A stretch of 64,000 bases of DNA from Plectrocnemia conspersa (GCA_009617715.1 VTFK01000468.1:1-64000), one strand, 5' to 3'. Numbered from the stretch's first letter, positions 23,040-34,945 are shown. The notes: generated by a model from the letters alone, not told the origin. Numbers and translations: made by a program.

Positions 23040-23990
23040 TTATTTATTTTATTAATTTATTTAGCTTAGTAGCTAATCTTTACATCTAACAAATTTAGTA
23101 AACATATATAAAAATATATAAAAAATACATAACAGAAAGAAAAAATAAAAATATACAATAATAAAGTCTTAATATTATAATTTATTTCTATATGTACGAA
23201 GGTGTTTTTTTTTATTCCATTTATGAAACCCGTTATATTTTTGCTATTTTGATTTCTCTTGGAAGACTATTATATAAATCAAAACCTCCGTACATAATTC
23301 CCCTAGCCGTACTCGTTTTCTTATACTTAATTATCTTTAAATTTTTCTATTTCTAGTATTATATTTATGTACATCTTTATTTCTTATTAAAACTTATTAA
23401 AATATTTTGGTAACATATTATTTTCTAACTTATATATAAATACTAAAACATTCATACTCAATATTTCTTGAACATTCAACCATTCTAATCTATCAATCAT
23501 ACTTTTACAATTAGTTAATCTATTTTTTATTTAAGATTATCTCATTGCCCTATTTTGTAATTTTGCAACATTTGTTTATCTAATTTATTTAACATATTTA
23601 ATAGTGTTGCACAATAATTAAAATGGGGCAATAATATACTATTGTAAATTATTTTTTTTGTATTTATACTTAATATATTTCTTAATCTAGATAATAAACC
23701 TATTTTTCTACTAATTTTTTTTAATATGTAATTACAATGTTCTTTAAAATTTAATTTTGTATCAACAATTACTCCTAAATATTTTATATTATCCACTATT
23801 TCTATACTAGAGTTATTTATTACTATTTTGGTACTATTATCTAACACATTTTTATAATTAATAAACATACATTTGGTTTTATTCTCATTTAATTTAAGTA
23901 CATTATTCTTTAACATATACTTGAATAAACAACATATTAACAAATGTTGAATATATCTCTTTGCAGACAATACTCTAATTGTATTGATAA
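23040..23990 (-). pseudogene. 3' half of a non-LTR retrotransposon (Jockey/CR1-like) reverse transcriptase
   Basis: Reading from 23970 down, the minus strand encodes FKYMLKNNVLKLNENKTKCM, the end of the palm, then IKYLGVIVDTKLNFKEH and a basic SRKIGLLSRLRN segment, the thumb. A frameshift near 23560 (the alternative frame reads KLQNRAMR) leads into SMIDRLEWLNVQEI and VFIYKLENNMLPKYF. Finally GIMYGGFDLYNSLPREIK and, after another shift, a stop at about 23175. These are the standard C-terminal blocks of Jockey/CR1-type LINE proteins, in order. Upstream of 23990 the palm motifs and endonuclease are missing (5' truncation), and the 3' end is AT-rich with ATAAATAAAGTAAATAATAA near 23040. The copy is dead but the least decayed LINE here; its extreme AT content follows that of the window. 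Confidence 0.85.
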
Positions 23991-24003
23991 AACAGTTACG
24001 AAA

Positions 24004-24240
24004 TTAGTTGATCATTTCAATAATATAAATGTAGTAAAAGTATGAATAATAATTATTAATATCTGATATATTCATGAGTTTTAAATAATTATAAAAGTAG
24101 TTTATATGTCTTCTTCTTTTTAACTCTATATGCCTGGATGTGCCTCCAGAAGATTTCTCTACCTCAAATCTGACACCCAGAGTCTTCACATATTTTTCAA
24201 CCCCGTCCAGCCACCTAGTATACAGTTTATATTTACTAGT
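24004..24240 (-). pseudogene. RTE-like LINE C-terminal fragment
   Basis: The minus strand from about 24235 encodes YTRWLDGVEKYVKTLGVRFE followed by a basic RHIELKRRRHINYF. The signature RWLDGVExxxKxLGV is typical of the C-terminal end of RTE-type non-LTR proteins, after the RT thumb. It runs into AT-rich sequence and ends by a stop at 24004. It lies just upstream, on the same strand, of the 5'-truncated LINE at 23.0-24.0 kb, so one inserted into or next to the other. Family assignment rests on a short motif. Confidence 0.5.
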
Positions 24241-26100
24241 AATTATTAATGAACATTATATTATATAATTTTATAAAATTGTAATAAAAAAGGTTTGTTG
24301 TCTAGGTTAAAATATTTGGAACAAAAACGTTATATGTAGGTTGTTAAAGAACAGGTAGATAAAATATTTATTTTTTTTTTTTTTTTCCTAATATTACTTT
24401 GCCAAAGTAAAGATTTAAAAAAAAAATTTTGCTACAAATAAATACATTTCAGATTCATAAGAAAAGTAAAAAATATTTATTAAATTTAAATGTTTTGATA
24501 GTTTATTGTGGTATTTTACAATCGACAATTAGCTTGTATATTATATACATTACAAGTTAATAAACACATAAATAAAGACTGTAATACAATTGTTTTTTCT
24601 CACACTTTTTTCAAACCAAAATTTAATACCAGTATTTATCTTTTTAATTTAGGTGCATCTATAAAAATTTTGGATTATGAAAAATCGGCGCAAATATTTA
24701 TAAACTTGTGAGTTATTCACCACTTCAAATGTGCAACAGCTGCACTCGGACGAATGTCACAAAGCAGAGAAATAGCCATAGATGTCATCGCATGTCAGTG
24801 GATACTTTTAATTTTTAGATTAATGACACACAAGAACAAAAAAATGCATACGATTACCAAGAAATCTCGCTTCCTCGAATAATCGTGCAAATACAATAAG
24901 TGATTAATTTATTCATCATAAATTATTACAAAAAGCATAATGACGTTAACATGATTTTTTTAACCATCACACGATGCTTTACATATTTCCAGTGAAATTA
25001 TTTTTTTATTTGAATATTTATTAAATTTATAAATTATGTATTGTTTCACGAAAAATGATGTAGGAAAATTTTGATAATTTTAATTTGTATTTTTCTCGAT
25101 AATGCAGAAATATGAAAAAAAAAAACGTTTCAGTGAATATATTTTAAGGAAAATAACACATTTTAAACCAATAAATAAATTAAAAGCAATATTTTTATCA
25201 TATGACAAAAACATTAATATGTTATCAGTAAGTTATTTAAATAATTATATATAAACAGGCATTTAATTCAATTATACGCCCTTGATAACCTTTAAGAAAT
25301 ATTATTAATTATCCAATTAATTAATTACGCATAAACGTTAAAACCATAGACGTTAGTTATCAAAATAAATAACAATGATACTATAAACAAAAATATAAAA
25401 TGTGCATTTAATTCTTAATGTTTTGTTGAATAATAAATTTATTTTAGCGAACTAGTCGAGCCCTTTTGAGAGCCATATATCGAAACATGTCCATTTAGGA
25501 CACATCCTTTGTATTTATTGGACGCGTAAAGAGCAGCGGCATTGACACAGCAACGCAAAGGATAGAGTTACTCAAAGGACATTTCAAATCAAAGAATCAA
25601 ACAAATATCAGTTGAACGAGATGCAAAACGGGCTGTGCTTTTGTATCGTGTTTCGTTAAAAATATATACAGATTGAAGCAGACAATATTGCTTACAATAA
25701 AAGTAGAATATAGATGTTAAATAGTAAAAACATGTTTTAGATTAATAAAATAAATAAAAGTATTTTTTATAAGTCTTTAAATAATTATTTTTCAGCCACT
25801 AATTTATGCTTCTTTTATGACTGCTTATTTTAGAGATGTTGGATTTTGATATCAGAGGTGTCAAATATGTCGGATTTTCTTAACTTAATTATAGAGTTTG
25901 TAATGAGTAAATACATGATGTCATCGTTATGGAAAATTTAAATCAAGGGTCAAAAACACATATAAATAAAGTTATCAAATCGTTATAAAAGTATATTTTT
26001 CTTGAATGGGGTTATTATTGTACAGCTAAAATTAATGATGAGATTTATATTAAATATGCATCACAACAAGATGTACGAAAACTTTTTACTCTAAATACCT
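24241..26100. other. AT-rich non-coding stretch
   Basis: AT-rich with homopolymer runs (T run near 24372). A slightly GC-richer part at 25440-25660 has no splice-flanked frame. No RNA gene or repeat pair was noticed. Confidence 0.4.
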
Positions 26101-26129
26101 TGATTTATATTTATTAAGTCGGCTGGAAA

Positions 26130-26324
26130 ATGAAATTCGTGCGGCGAAAGAAGAGGGCATGGAAAAAACGATTTGAATACGTACGTCTGCGAATAAAGGA
26201 AATCGTTGATTTGGGTTCGCGCAAAGGTAAAAACTTTTCCGATCGATCGCCAATTTCCCGGCAGTTTTTCCACGTGAACGTATTATTTATATATTTATTT
26301 ATTTGTTCGTCTGCGGCGTATTGA
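26130..26324 (+). CDS. hypothetical small basic open frame, possible first exon
   Basis: An ATG at 26130 (GGAAAATGAAATT, good context) starts a 64-codon frame whose first half is strongly basic: MKFVRRKKRAWKKRFEYV, then RLRIKEIVDLGSRK. A donor-like CAAAG|GTAAAAAC lies at the end of that basic part near 26226, after which the frame becomes hydrophobic and less protein-like. As a first exon it would encode about 32 basic residues, suggesting a nucleic-acid-binding or nuclear protein. Two overlapping minus-strand frames are also open. No family is recognised; a purine-rich regulatory island is the main alternative. Confidence 0.2.
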   Translation: MKFVRRKKRAWKKRFEYVRLRIKEIVDLGSRKGKNFSDRSPISRQFFHVNVLFIYLFICSSAAY

Positions 26325-26640
26325 AATTCGAAGAACGCAAGAGTCTGCGGCCAGGGAAGACGAGAAGAGAAAAAATAAAATAGCACACACAAAGTCGAAA
26401 CGATTCAGCGGCGGTAGAAGAGGCGTCTGAGGAAGGAGGCACGAAGAGCGAGGCAAGAAAAAAGAAGAACTATTTCGTCGGGATTACCATAAGGAGATTG
26501 TTGGAAAATATTTATAAGAAGCAAACCGAGTTGATCTACAATCGGCGTTCAAATTGAAAGAATAAAATTTTCCCTTTCGCAAAAAAAAAAGGACGGATTA
26601 AGCAAATATCTCGCGTCCTGAGGCTTTCCATCTTTCATCT
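26325..26640. other. purine-rich GC-richer block
   Basis: AG-rich sequence (GGAAGACGAGAAGAG, GGAGGCACGAAGAGCGAGG) with frequent stops. It may be a transcribed leader or a regulatory tract. No feature can be named. Confidence 0.25.
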
Positions 26641-28590
26641 TTCTCAACCCACTCGCTGTGTATATTGGTACATTTTTTCTTTTCCTTATTTTCTTCTCAA
26701 GGCAAACGGGAAAGACTCGACCGTGTGTTTAGCTCCTTCGAGTTTGCTTCGCTCTTCCTATCGTCATGTATTTTATTTTATGGACAGCGGGAAGAAAGTG
26801 TACGCGGTATATTTTCGTTCAATTTTCCCTTTATCATATACGGAAAATATATTCGAACATGCGCGCACGAATATGGATATACATAATATAAACATAACTT
26901 TCATACCCTTGATTATTTCAGATTTTGCACACATAAATAATTTAGTAAATAAAATAGAACAATATATTTATGTTTCCAAGCTAGATTATATTATGAAAAA
27001 CCTTACTACATAAGTGTTATGCTACATTACATCAAAATTAATCGCTACCTTTCACACTTACAGCATTAGAGATTTTATAAGCTTACTTTAAAAAAGTGTT
27101 TCATGTGTACATCTCTGCTATTTATTTGTATATAATATTTGCTAATATTATATTTTATTTATTATTGAATCGTTATTACCAACTATCTTTGACGATATAA
27201 ATTATCGATAAAACGGAATTTATCGAGCCAACACAAATAACGTGCACTCTTAAAAAATTTTCGTTAGAAAAATCAACAACAACTGAAAACCTCTATACAA
27301 TTCTAAAATTAGCCGATCTCCACGCGAAAGAGATTCTTGTAAACCAATTTTTAATGTAGTTCTTAGATCAGAAAAACAAAGAAAAGGCCAAATAGAGTAC
27401 TTTAAAATTCAGACAATTTTTGGTCATTTAAATACTTGCGACCTCTATTAACTGCTTTTAAATAAGTATTTATATATTTAAACATCTCACACGTACCATC
27501 CTTTTCTAAAAATATTTGTTCAAATTAAATTAGTCTAAATGAAGTTTTTAAAAATTTAGGCAAGTTCCTCAAGAAATAAGAATTTTCAATTTAGGATATT
27601 TTTCGAAAATAAACAATTCGTTAGGTAAAATCCAATATGCGAAGCGCAAAATACCGGACTCAAGCCATCGTTACAGTTAACTTACACAATCCTAAAATAA
27701 AGCTATTTTTGAATAGTCTAAGAGATTTATTAGAAAAAAATAAAAATTTCATTTCTTCCCATATACATCTAAAATGTTAAATAATTTTTGATCTCCCTAT
27801 ATTTTTATGCTTGTATATAATCCAGAACGCTACTATATAACTTTTAGCAAACTTTCATTCGGACTTATACTCTAATTAACAATTTGTTTCTGACTTGGAA
27901 CACGCGAGAGTTCACTTCCAAGTGGAGCTTTCACCGAATTGACATACATAGATGATACACTTTAAAGCTATAGAAAATCAACCGCTCTTTACCCCATAAT
28001 CTGTTTTAGTCTGGCACTCATCTTAAGCCTGTAAGAATTTAACTCTATCTTCAAGACGACTTGAAGACTTTTACAACGCAGTACCATAGTGATTATATTA
28101 CACATCTATGACATACATAACATATTTCGGGTGTAACATAAAAGTGATTTTAAATTTATGTAGGGTCAAAAATACAATAATAAGAACTAAAGATATTATT
28201 TTTAAATAAATTAATAAAAAATTAAGACTTATATATATTTATATATATTTACAAAGCAAAAATTCAGATTAAAAAAAATCATTTGTCATCAAATATAGAT
28301 TTATGTACTTTAAATTATATTTATGTACTCAAAATATAATCTTACATTGCTAAATGATTTTTGTATTGTTTCTACTACTAAATAATATCAAATATGAGCA
28401 ATGGATATTTCTGTGTGTGTCAACTAATTGCACCCTAAAGGACACCCTATAATAACTTTTTTTAAAACTATTTTTTTAACTGCGTTTAAATGGTTTTAAA
28501 TAAAACAACAACTAACTGCTTTTTTAACAAGAAAGCTTGTTAAAGATTTCTTAAGAACTATAAAAAAAAGCGCTGTCTTAATGAAAAACA
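26641..28590. other. mainly AT-rich stretch, nothing recognised
   Basis: Two overlapping plus-strand frames at 26665-27013 lack a supported start and domain. The remainder is AT-rich. No repeat pair or RNA gene is visible. Confidence 0.35.
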
Positions 28591-28599
28591 ATTGTATTT

Positions 28600-29090
28600 T
28601 GTCACGAGTTTCCGAGTGCTTCCGAGAAATCCTCTCCCTTCGCCAGAAGATAAAATATTAAGAGTTTGAGCCACGCTGGATGGTAAATGGTTGACTAAAT
28701 CAGACAGCGCACGTCTTTCTATGGATGAGGGTCTATCCTTTGAATCTGAATCCAGGGATTTCTTTATTGAAGAATATTAAACAAGCTAGCACTGCAGCGG
28801 CTACCGTTTGTATAGTATTTGTCCAGCACCTTCTTTATGAAGACTCTACTTGCAGATAGCCCACAGAAGAGGGCCTATCATTGGTGCCCTTTGACACTAC
28901 AGTCTTCAGAGCTACACCCACGGAATGAGACCCATCTTAGAGGGATGATCAGAAATCTAGGCCACTTTCTTCTTTTGAGGACGATGGTAAAGAACTCACT
29001 TGACCTAACACAGTACCTAAATGGCGCGTCATTTAGGATCTTCTGTACTACGTACATCATGGTAACTAAATTTAGTGTTCTGTTTAATTA
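28600..29090. other. GC-richer block with an unassigned open frame
   Basis: A plus-strand frame at 28819-29091 is open for 90 codons, from a non-ATG start. It encodes RAYHWCPLTLQSSELHP and further residues. A minus-strand frame overlaps for 60 codons. The look is that of a worn mobile-element or gene piece, but no motif fixes it. Confidence 0.2.
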
Positions 29091-29336
29091 AAAATTAATT
29101 TAAATAGCGTATTCAGCGCCAACCCAAGATCATAACATAAGTGTATGATAAGCCTTAATGTTTTATATAAAATGATACCACATTATATAAGCTTAATATT
29201 TCACGTTTCATGCATGTTCTTGTAAGCAAAACTAAATTACTGACTCGTTAATAATAGTTCACCCGACGGCTCGCAAGTTGTTGCAAATTATAATTTGAAA
29301 TTACTAATCGGGTTTCGGGTGTTTGTGCTTACTTAC

Positions 29337-29565
29337 TTTTCATAAGTAGATTAAAGGGTAACGAGGTGAGAATTACTGCAGCGCACACTTTTAAGCGAGG
29401 AATGTTTCGTTTCCATTTCCTCGCGCGCATCCTAGTACTACAACCATCAAATAATTTTCCATTAAAAATAATGTGCTCCAGTGCCGGTGTGCCGGTTTCA
29501 TAAAGTTCCCAAGGCGGCGCTGAGTAACCAGGGTCGGCACACACACAAACTCCAAAATACGTGGG
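29337..29565 (-). CDS. candidate internal exon, 76 codons
   Basis: On the minus strand an acceptor TCTTTTTGAACAG (ending at 29566) and a strong donor AAAA|GTAAGTAAG (GT at 29336-29335) enclose 229 bases open in one frame. It starts PTYFGVCVCADPGY and continues with ALEHIIFNGKLFDGC before a basic RARKWKRN segment. Entry phase is 0 and exit phase is 1. Cysteines and glycines suggest an extracellular module but no family is recognised. A second frame is open for 60 codons over the same DNA, so coding is not proven. The outside sequence GGGCTGTTCAAAAAG (the acceptor read on plus) also resembles a mariner end, which could explain the acceptor by chance. Confidence 0.25.
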
Positions 29566-29599
29566 CTGTTCAAAAAGACTTATAACCTTTATGTTATGT

Positions 29600-29925
29600 T
29601 TTTTTTTGGCTAACTCACAGTCTTGTTTTTTTTTTTAATAATACCTCTTTAACCTATGCACTTTATGAAGTATTACCGAAAGGCAATTACTTGGTTAAAA
29701 ATTAATTATAAATGGGAAAATTTTTGTTATGAAATGTATTTGTGTGCCTAAAAGTCTAAAAACTTTAGAACGTAATCTAAAAAACAACATTGGTAGTGTT
29801 TTAGTTAAGTTTGTTTATAGAGCAGAAATGACTATTTTTTAAAAATGATTTCAATTCAATTTTTTTAATTACCCAAATCATATTTATATTTTTAATATCA
29901 ATATTATAAACATTGGAGATAATAA
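29600..29925. other. AT-rich stretch
   Basis: AT-rich with runs of T. Short open stretches near 29660 (EVLPKGNYLVKN) may be worn element coding but cannot be assigned. Confidence 0.35.
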
Positions 29926-30216
29926 TTAGATTCTACCAAATGACATCCCATTGATTTGATTTATCGCAAGCTCGGAAACTTTTTGATCAGTCTGTATATT
30001 CACACAGTGGGACCAGTCGGGTCTTTCTGTATAAGCAAGCAAAGTGGTGGAATACATAAAACAAGCGGCTGAAGAACTCACCTGGATAAAGAAAGAGTAA
30101 TATCCGCTTCTTCCTAATATCCGCCGTGTTATTCGTGGGACGTGCTTCCATCCTTCTAGAGCAAGTGCAAGGCCCTCCGATCTCTCCTGCTCTACCACCA
30201 CCCAAAACCTTCCTCA
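29926..30216 (-). other. GC-richer block with two open minus-strand frames and a donor
   Basis: Two overlapping minus-strand frames are open for 91 and 76 codons. In the first, after an in-frame stop, the sequence GRFWVVVEQERSEGLALALE runs to a perfect CAG|GTGAGT donor (CAG ends near 30083). That would make a 3'-bounded exon ending ...RSGYYSFFIQ. The second frame reads through the donor. Both look equally protein-like, which is a warning that open frames in these GC-richer islands can be chance. No family was recognised. Confidence 0.2.
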
Positions 30217-30379
30217 ATGGAGTTATAGCCCCATGATTTGAATATTAACAAGTGTTGGTATGCATGGCTCTTTATTCCCTTTTGTAACACCGCTGCTAAG
30301 ATTGCAAACCGTTTCCTTTAATGCCCCGGGGGGTTGGGGTCACTGGGAGATGGATTAATGTACGACTAGGATCTGCAAT

Positions 30380-32075
30380 CTAACTAAAACAATATATTTA
30401 GCTAGTAGACAAGTAGGCAACGCAGTGATACAGTGTTATTTTATTTACCACAACAATATAGCGAGTCTATTCATTCGCACCATTCTAAGTATATTTACAT
30501 ACTAGGATTTCCATAAACGTTTGAGATACATAATAGTTATTCATCTTAAATACAAGCGTTGTTCATAATTTGTATCGATAACTAACTTTGATTTAAATCA
30601 TATTTTATAATTTTTAATAATATAAAAGCAACTTTAATAAAATTCCTATCATATCAAAACGCTGACGCTGTAAGGTACAAAAATATCTGAAACGAGAAGG
30701 ATGAAAAACTTATTAAAATATACGAAAATGTATTTTTTTGGATATAACTTAGTCGTTTTAAATTAATTAGCTTTTGCATAAGTGAATTAGTTTACAAAAT
30801 AATATTAAGAAATCTTTGATATTTTCAAAAAAAATATTTTTACAGAAAAATCATTTAAATTTATTTTAATTTTAACTTTTTAATTCAAAATATAAAATAA
30901 TAATAAATATTAAAAATATATAATAAAATGTTAACGTATTTTTAATAAAACATGTCAAACATTTTCAACTCCTTGTGAAACCCACTCCTGACACTGGAGC
31001 ATGGTTATTGCCCGCGTTTTTGCACGATTTAAAATCGAATGAGTTTTCGATCGTTACACAATTATCTGTGAGATTGTATTGGTTGTAAGAACTGATATAA
31101 AATGCTTGTCATCTTCTTTAATATGTATTTAGTACGTAATATTAAAACAGAATAATAGTTGTTTAATTATTTATATAATAATTTGCGCTATATAAGAAAC
31201 GAAGCCTCTATTATTTATGTATCAAATATGGAAACACTATCACCTGTACTTACCCTATTGGCATTTTATACAGTAATAAATATTATTAATAAATAAACAT
31301 AACTTCAAATTCATATGATCTTTGACGTACGTCATAAACACATAGTTTTAAAACATTTAAATATTACCATTTGTACGCACATAACGCCACCTGTTGAACA
31401 TTTTCATTTATTCACTAAACTTTCTTCATATTGTATTATTTTGTCTTATATACAAATATATTAAGAAACATCAAAAATAAACAAATAAATTAATGGGCAT
31501 ATTTAAGAAGCCTAATTGTTAATTTATTTATTTGGTTTGAACTTTCATATAAAAAAGATAGTGTTTAATGATTCATCCTATTACGTCATACATGTTAGAT
31601 AATGACCAATTTTCAATACATATTATAAAAATCAGAATCCCAAAAGCTTTTACATTAAACGCTCAATATTATCATACACTCATGTGAGAAATTAAATGAA
31701 ATTTTCATCGCACGTGGACCATGTGCTGCCATCTATTGTTGCGAAAAATTATTATTATTTATTTTTTTAATACATAATTATATTACTAATACATTTTAAT
31801 AATATATATTATTATATATATTTTCCATTTTTTTTAATAATTAAATATTTGAGAAATGCTTGTTGGATTCTAAAGTTTATGATAATTAAACTATTATTTA
31901 TTTACGTATAGTTAATATCTGGCTTGTATAATAAATAATACTTTGAATATTGTAAACGTAATATTTATTGTTAAAAGATAGAAAAAGATTATGCACGATT
32001 GAAAATATCAGTAAGGAAGTAAACGTTGCATAAAAACTAAAATTTTATTAATTAAATCTGAAGTATATCTTAAGT
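30380..32075. other. AT-rich non-coding stretch
   Basis: Low-complexity AT sequence without frames, repeats or RNA genes that I can support. Confidence 0.45.
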
Positions 32076-32078
32076 TAG

Positions 32079-32136
32079 AGCCAAGCAGCCACCAGTCATA
32101 GAATTTTTGCTATCTGTCACTGGTGGCTGCTTGGCT
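32079..32136. repeat. near-perfect short inverted repeat (pre-miRNA-sized hairpin)
   Basis: AGCCAAGCAGCCACCAGT (32079-32096) is perfectly complementary to ACTGGTGGCTGCTTGGCT (32119-32136). After one C-C mismatch the stem continues for five more pairs (ATAGA with TATCT, one G-T), leaving a loop of about 10 nt. The size and shape suit a microRNA or small-RNA hairpin, but there is no lower stem beyond 32078/32137, which canonical Drosha substrates need, and the arms match no insect miRNA I can recall. It may instead be a recent palindromic insertion. Confidence 0.6.
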
Positions 32137-32489
32137 GACCCATATTGAGCAATCGAAGTGGAAGGGACTGAATTTTTCTGAACTATGAAAAGTCATTTGT
32201 TTATATCAGGCGTTAGCTCAGTATAATTTAAAATTTGGGCTTAATTTAAAGTCAAATGCGAATGCTCATTGGAGACAATGTTTTTGATATGTGATTTGTG
32301 TTATTTGTGTTAGCACGATAGATTTCGTTTCAGTTATAAATACCAGAGTATTCCAAATGTAATTGATAGGATTTAGTATCGTACACAGAAACTTTATTTA
32401 ACATTGAAATTCATAAATATAAATAAAGCAACAACAGCGACAAAAAATATTTAAAAAGACCAATCATACAAAACACATTATTGGGGCAC

Positions 32490-32945
32490 TTTTAGCCACA
32501 GACGCGTCGTCATTCAGATCCCTTGTTGACACTTCCGTGAAGGCCTCACTCCGTGGAGGCAGCTTGAAGCGTTGCCGTCTCGATGAAACTATTCCTTCCT
32601 TCGTTGATGCAACATGCGAGGTTTAACAGAGGGACGATGTAGCGTGAATCTCCTGGCTGACCCTAAGGATCTCACATTCGTGGATTCAGCTTGAGGGGTA
32701 TCGCTAAGGACCTCAATAGAAGATGCCAAAAAGAGATGATGACGAACGACTGCTAGCGATGGCCAGTACGACCAGCCAAGAAGCAAAGCCCTTGACGTGT
32801 TGCTCCCGAGAAGCTTCCTTGTGTTAAGGACCTGTATACTTTGCACTCTGGTTGGTGACCCGATGTCAAACGGTGATGATGTGTCTTTAAAACTTTGGCA
32901 TTTGTAGCGCCTAGAGAGCGCGTCTTTCTATCTTCTTTGAAGCGC
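32490..32945. other. GC-richer block, unassigned
   Basis: Mixed-composition sequence. A minus-strand frame at 32589-32846 is open for 85 codons from a non-ATG start. Short similarity of GCGCGTCTTTCTAT (near 32921) to GCGCACGTCTTTCTAT (near 28708) hints at shared repeat ancestry of this block and the one at 28.6-29.1 kb. No domain is recognised. Confidence 0.2.
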
Positions 32946-33480
32946 TCTTAATGAAAAGGTGATAAGACAACAAACTATTTTTATTTTTTTAATAGAAGCT
33001 AGTCCTTCTGTTTTATCTACCTCAAATAGCTGTTAGAGTGGTTCTAAGAACGTTTTTAAAAGCTGTTCACAAATTCCAAGATACGTGTTTACCAAGTTCA
33101 GCGAAGTGGTTCTAAGAAGAACGTCGATTAAGGGATGATCGCTATAAGTGCTTTTTGTCAAGCAGATACAAATTTTTTGATATTAACCCATCTATTATTT
33201 TGGGAAGAGTGTCCTATTTATTTTAAAAACGCATCGAAAACAAATCGATATTTTTTTATAAAACTTTAACCAGTTTTTTTTCAGTTAAATACGCGGCGAT
33301 TATGGGTGATCCCGACAATATATTATAATATTATATATTTAAAATAAATCAAAAATATTTTTAAAAAAAAGTAGAATAAGCAAAAAATTCATGTATACTA
33401 ATAAATCACATATATATTTAAAAGTTATACATAAAAAAAAAAAATTAGTGCATATTATTATGCAATATAAGGTACAACAT
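32946..33480. other. AT-rich stretch
   Basis: No gene, RNA or repeat was found. CAAGTTCAGCGAAGTGGTTCTAAGAA and AGAGTGGTTCTAAGAAC share a short word near 33037 and 33107. Confidence 0.4.
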
Positions 33481-33484
33481 AACT

Positions 33485-33830
33485 GAATTGCGCAAGCCCT
33501 CTGATATGAATGAAATCATCCACGGTCGGTGTATTTCAGCACGAGTCCAGAAATTCATTATTCTGAATCGACCTCTGCAACTCAGAACACCCGTGTGCAC
33601 TCGGTCCATCTTAGTATTCACATGCGAGTGCTCGGTCGTCAATCGTAATCACGTAAGGGGCCCAATCGTGACGCGTGTGTGTAACGGCACAATGTAAGGG
33701 CGCGTTCACAGCGCACGTGTCCACGCCGTGTGACGTCACTATTCGATAATCGCAAAGAGAATCACAATTAAATATAAATGGCGGGCTCGGTCGTTTAGGA
33801 TTCACGACGTGATTGTAAGCGCGTATACAC
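33485..33830. promoter_or_regulatory. GC-richer island with a CRE palindrome and E-box
   Basis: A perfect TGACGTCA (33731-33738), the CREB/ATF palindrome, lies 11 bases after CACGTG (33714-33719) within CpG-bearing sequence (GGGCGCGTTCACAGCGCACG). An ATG-led frame of 63 codons from 33506 and a minus-strand frame overlap, neither with a recognisable domain. The tight pairing of two palindromic bZIP/bHLH-type sites argues for a promoter or enhancer. Binding is inferred. Confidence 0.35.
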
Positions 33831-34425
33831 ATAAATGTTTGTTGCTAAGTTATATAAATGAGCAAATATTTGTTGATACGTCAGTCGATTTTAATTGTTT
33901 TATAAATTTAAGTTAAAAACACTATTTATGCATAGCTTATTAATTTTAAGTCACAATTTCAAGCGTAAAATGTATTGAATATGTACATTAACAGGGCTGT
34001 AATAAGCTTTAAATGTGTCTTGTAAACTATTTTATTTCTTAGCTGGAAATAGATAACCAATATGACGCTAAATAATCCATTCCGACACAATTAGTACATG
34101 TTAAACAATTTTTATGGTAAACTGGCACGATTTATAGCGTAAAATATGCATTTTAAAGATAAGTAACTGTTTCGTAAAGAGATGAAAAAAGAAAGATAGC
34201 AAAATCTTCAAATCGCAAATATTTTAAGCCTATTAAAATCCCTTTACATCATAAAAAAATCTTATATCATAAAAATAATGCTAGTACTGTCAAAGATCCA
34301 GTATAAGTCAAGAAAAAAAGGATGACGGAAAGGTCTTATTCTTCTAAATCGGAGCATCCGTGTAGGAAAATAAGCTAAACAGAATTTTAAGATTTATAGA
34401 AATTCAAATTAACTGGTTAGTATTT
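33831..34425. other. AT-rich stretch
   Basis: Nothing beyond AT-rich sequence and short A runs. Confidence 0.4.
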
Positions 34426-34429
34426 TTTG

Positions 34430-34640
34430 TCATAATAAAATTATTAAACTTATTTACGCATTTTAGACATGAAAGATAGCAGATCAACAAAAAAAAAACA
34501 GTGGCGAAAACAACTGTATGGTAACCACAGAACAAAGAATATAACAATAGTTAGCCAAAGTTATTTTACCTTGATAATCGTCGAGTCATTTATATTTTTT
34601 ACCCTTTTTCTATGTTAACATTAAAAATATACTATAAAAT
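34430..34640 (+). repeat. dispersed repeat family K, copy 1
   Basis: Shares GCGAAAACAACTG, followed by ATGGT, CACAGAA and AATATAAC words in the same order, with 37425-37530, as well as TTTACGCATTTTAGACAT versus TTTACGCATTTAAGACC before it. The repeat unit was probably longer, reaching to 34945. Confidence 0.6.
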
Positions 34641-34787
34641 TTCTTTATAATAAAAGTAAAATCAATATATTTTATATGTATTTAAATAATTATTAAAATA
34701 TATTTCAGTTTTTAGCAAAATTTTAAATAACTCTTTGTTTCATTTTTAGAACTAATTTTTTATCAAAAATAATATATATTTGGCTAC

Positions 34788-34945
34788 CTTTTAAAGTTAA
34801 TAAAAAGCGATGTCGACAATCTGCCAAGGCTTGGCAACTTTTAGCTGCAAGCTTTAGAGTCGCGATTACGTCCCTTATTCGGATCGTTACAGCCATGACA
34901 TCAGTGCATATTTTGGTGATAACTATGATAAGCTAAAAAATTCAC
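34788..34945 (+). repeat. dispersed repeat family K2, copy 1
   Basis: Matches 40328-40525 in the same orientation: AAGCGATGTCGACAATCTG versus AAGCGGTGTCGAAAATCTG, then ACGTCCCTTATTCGGATCGTT versus CGTCCCTTATTCTGATCGTT, then GATAACTATGATAAGCT versus GATAGCTATGAGGAGTT. It may be the other half of family K, since both lie within 500 bases here. No coding motif is recognised. Confidence 0.7.

Noticed and set aside
29559..29580. GTGGGCTGTTCAAAAAGACT as a mariner terminal repeat
   Set aside because: It resembles mariner-type ends, but no inverted partner lies within several kilobases and no transposase motif was found.
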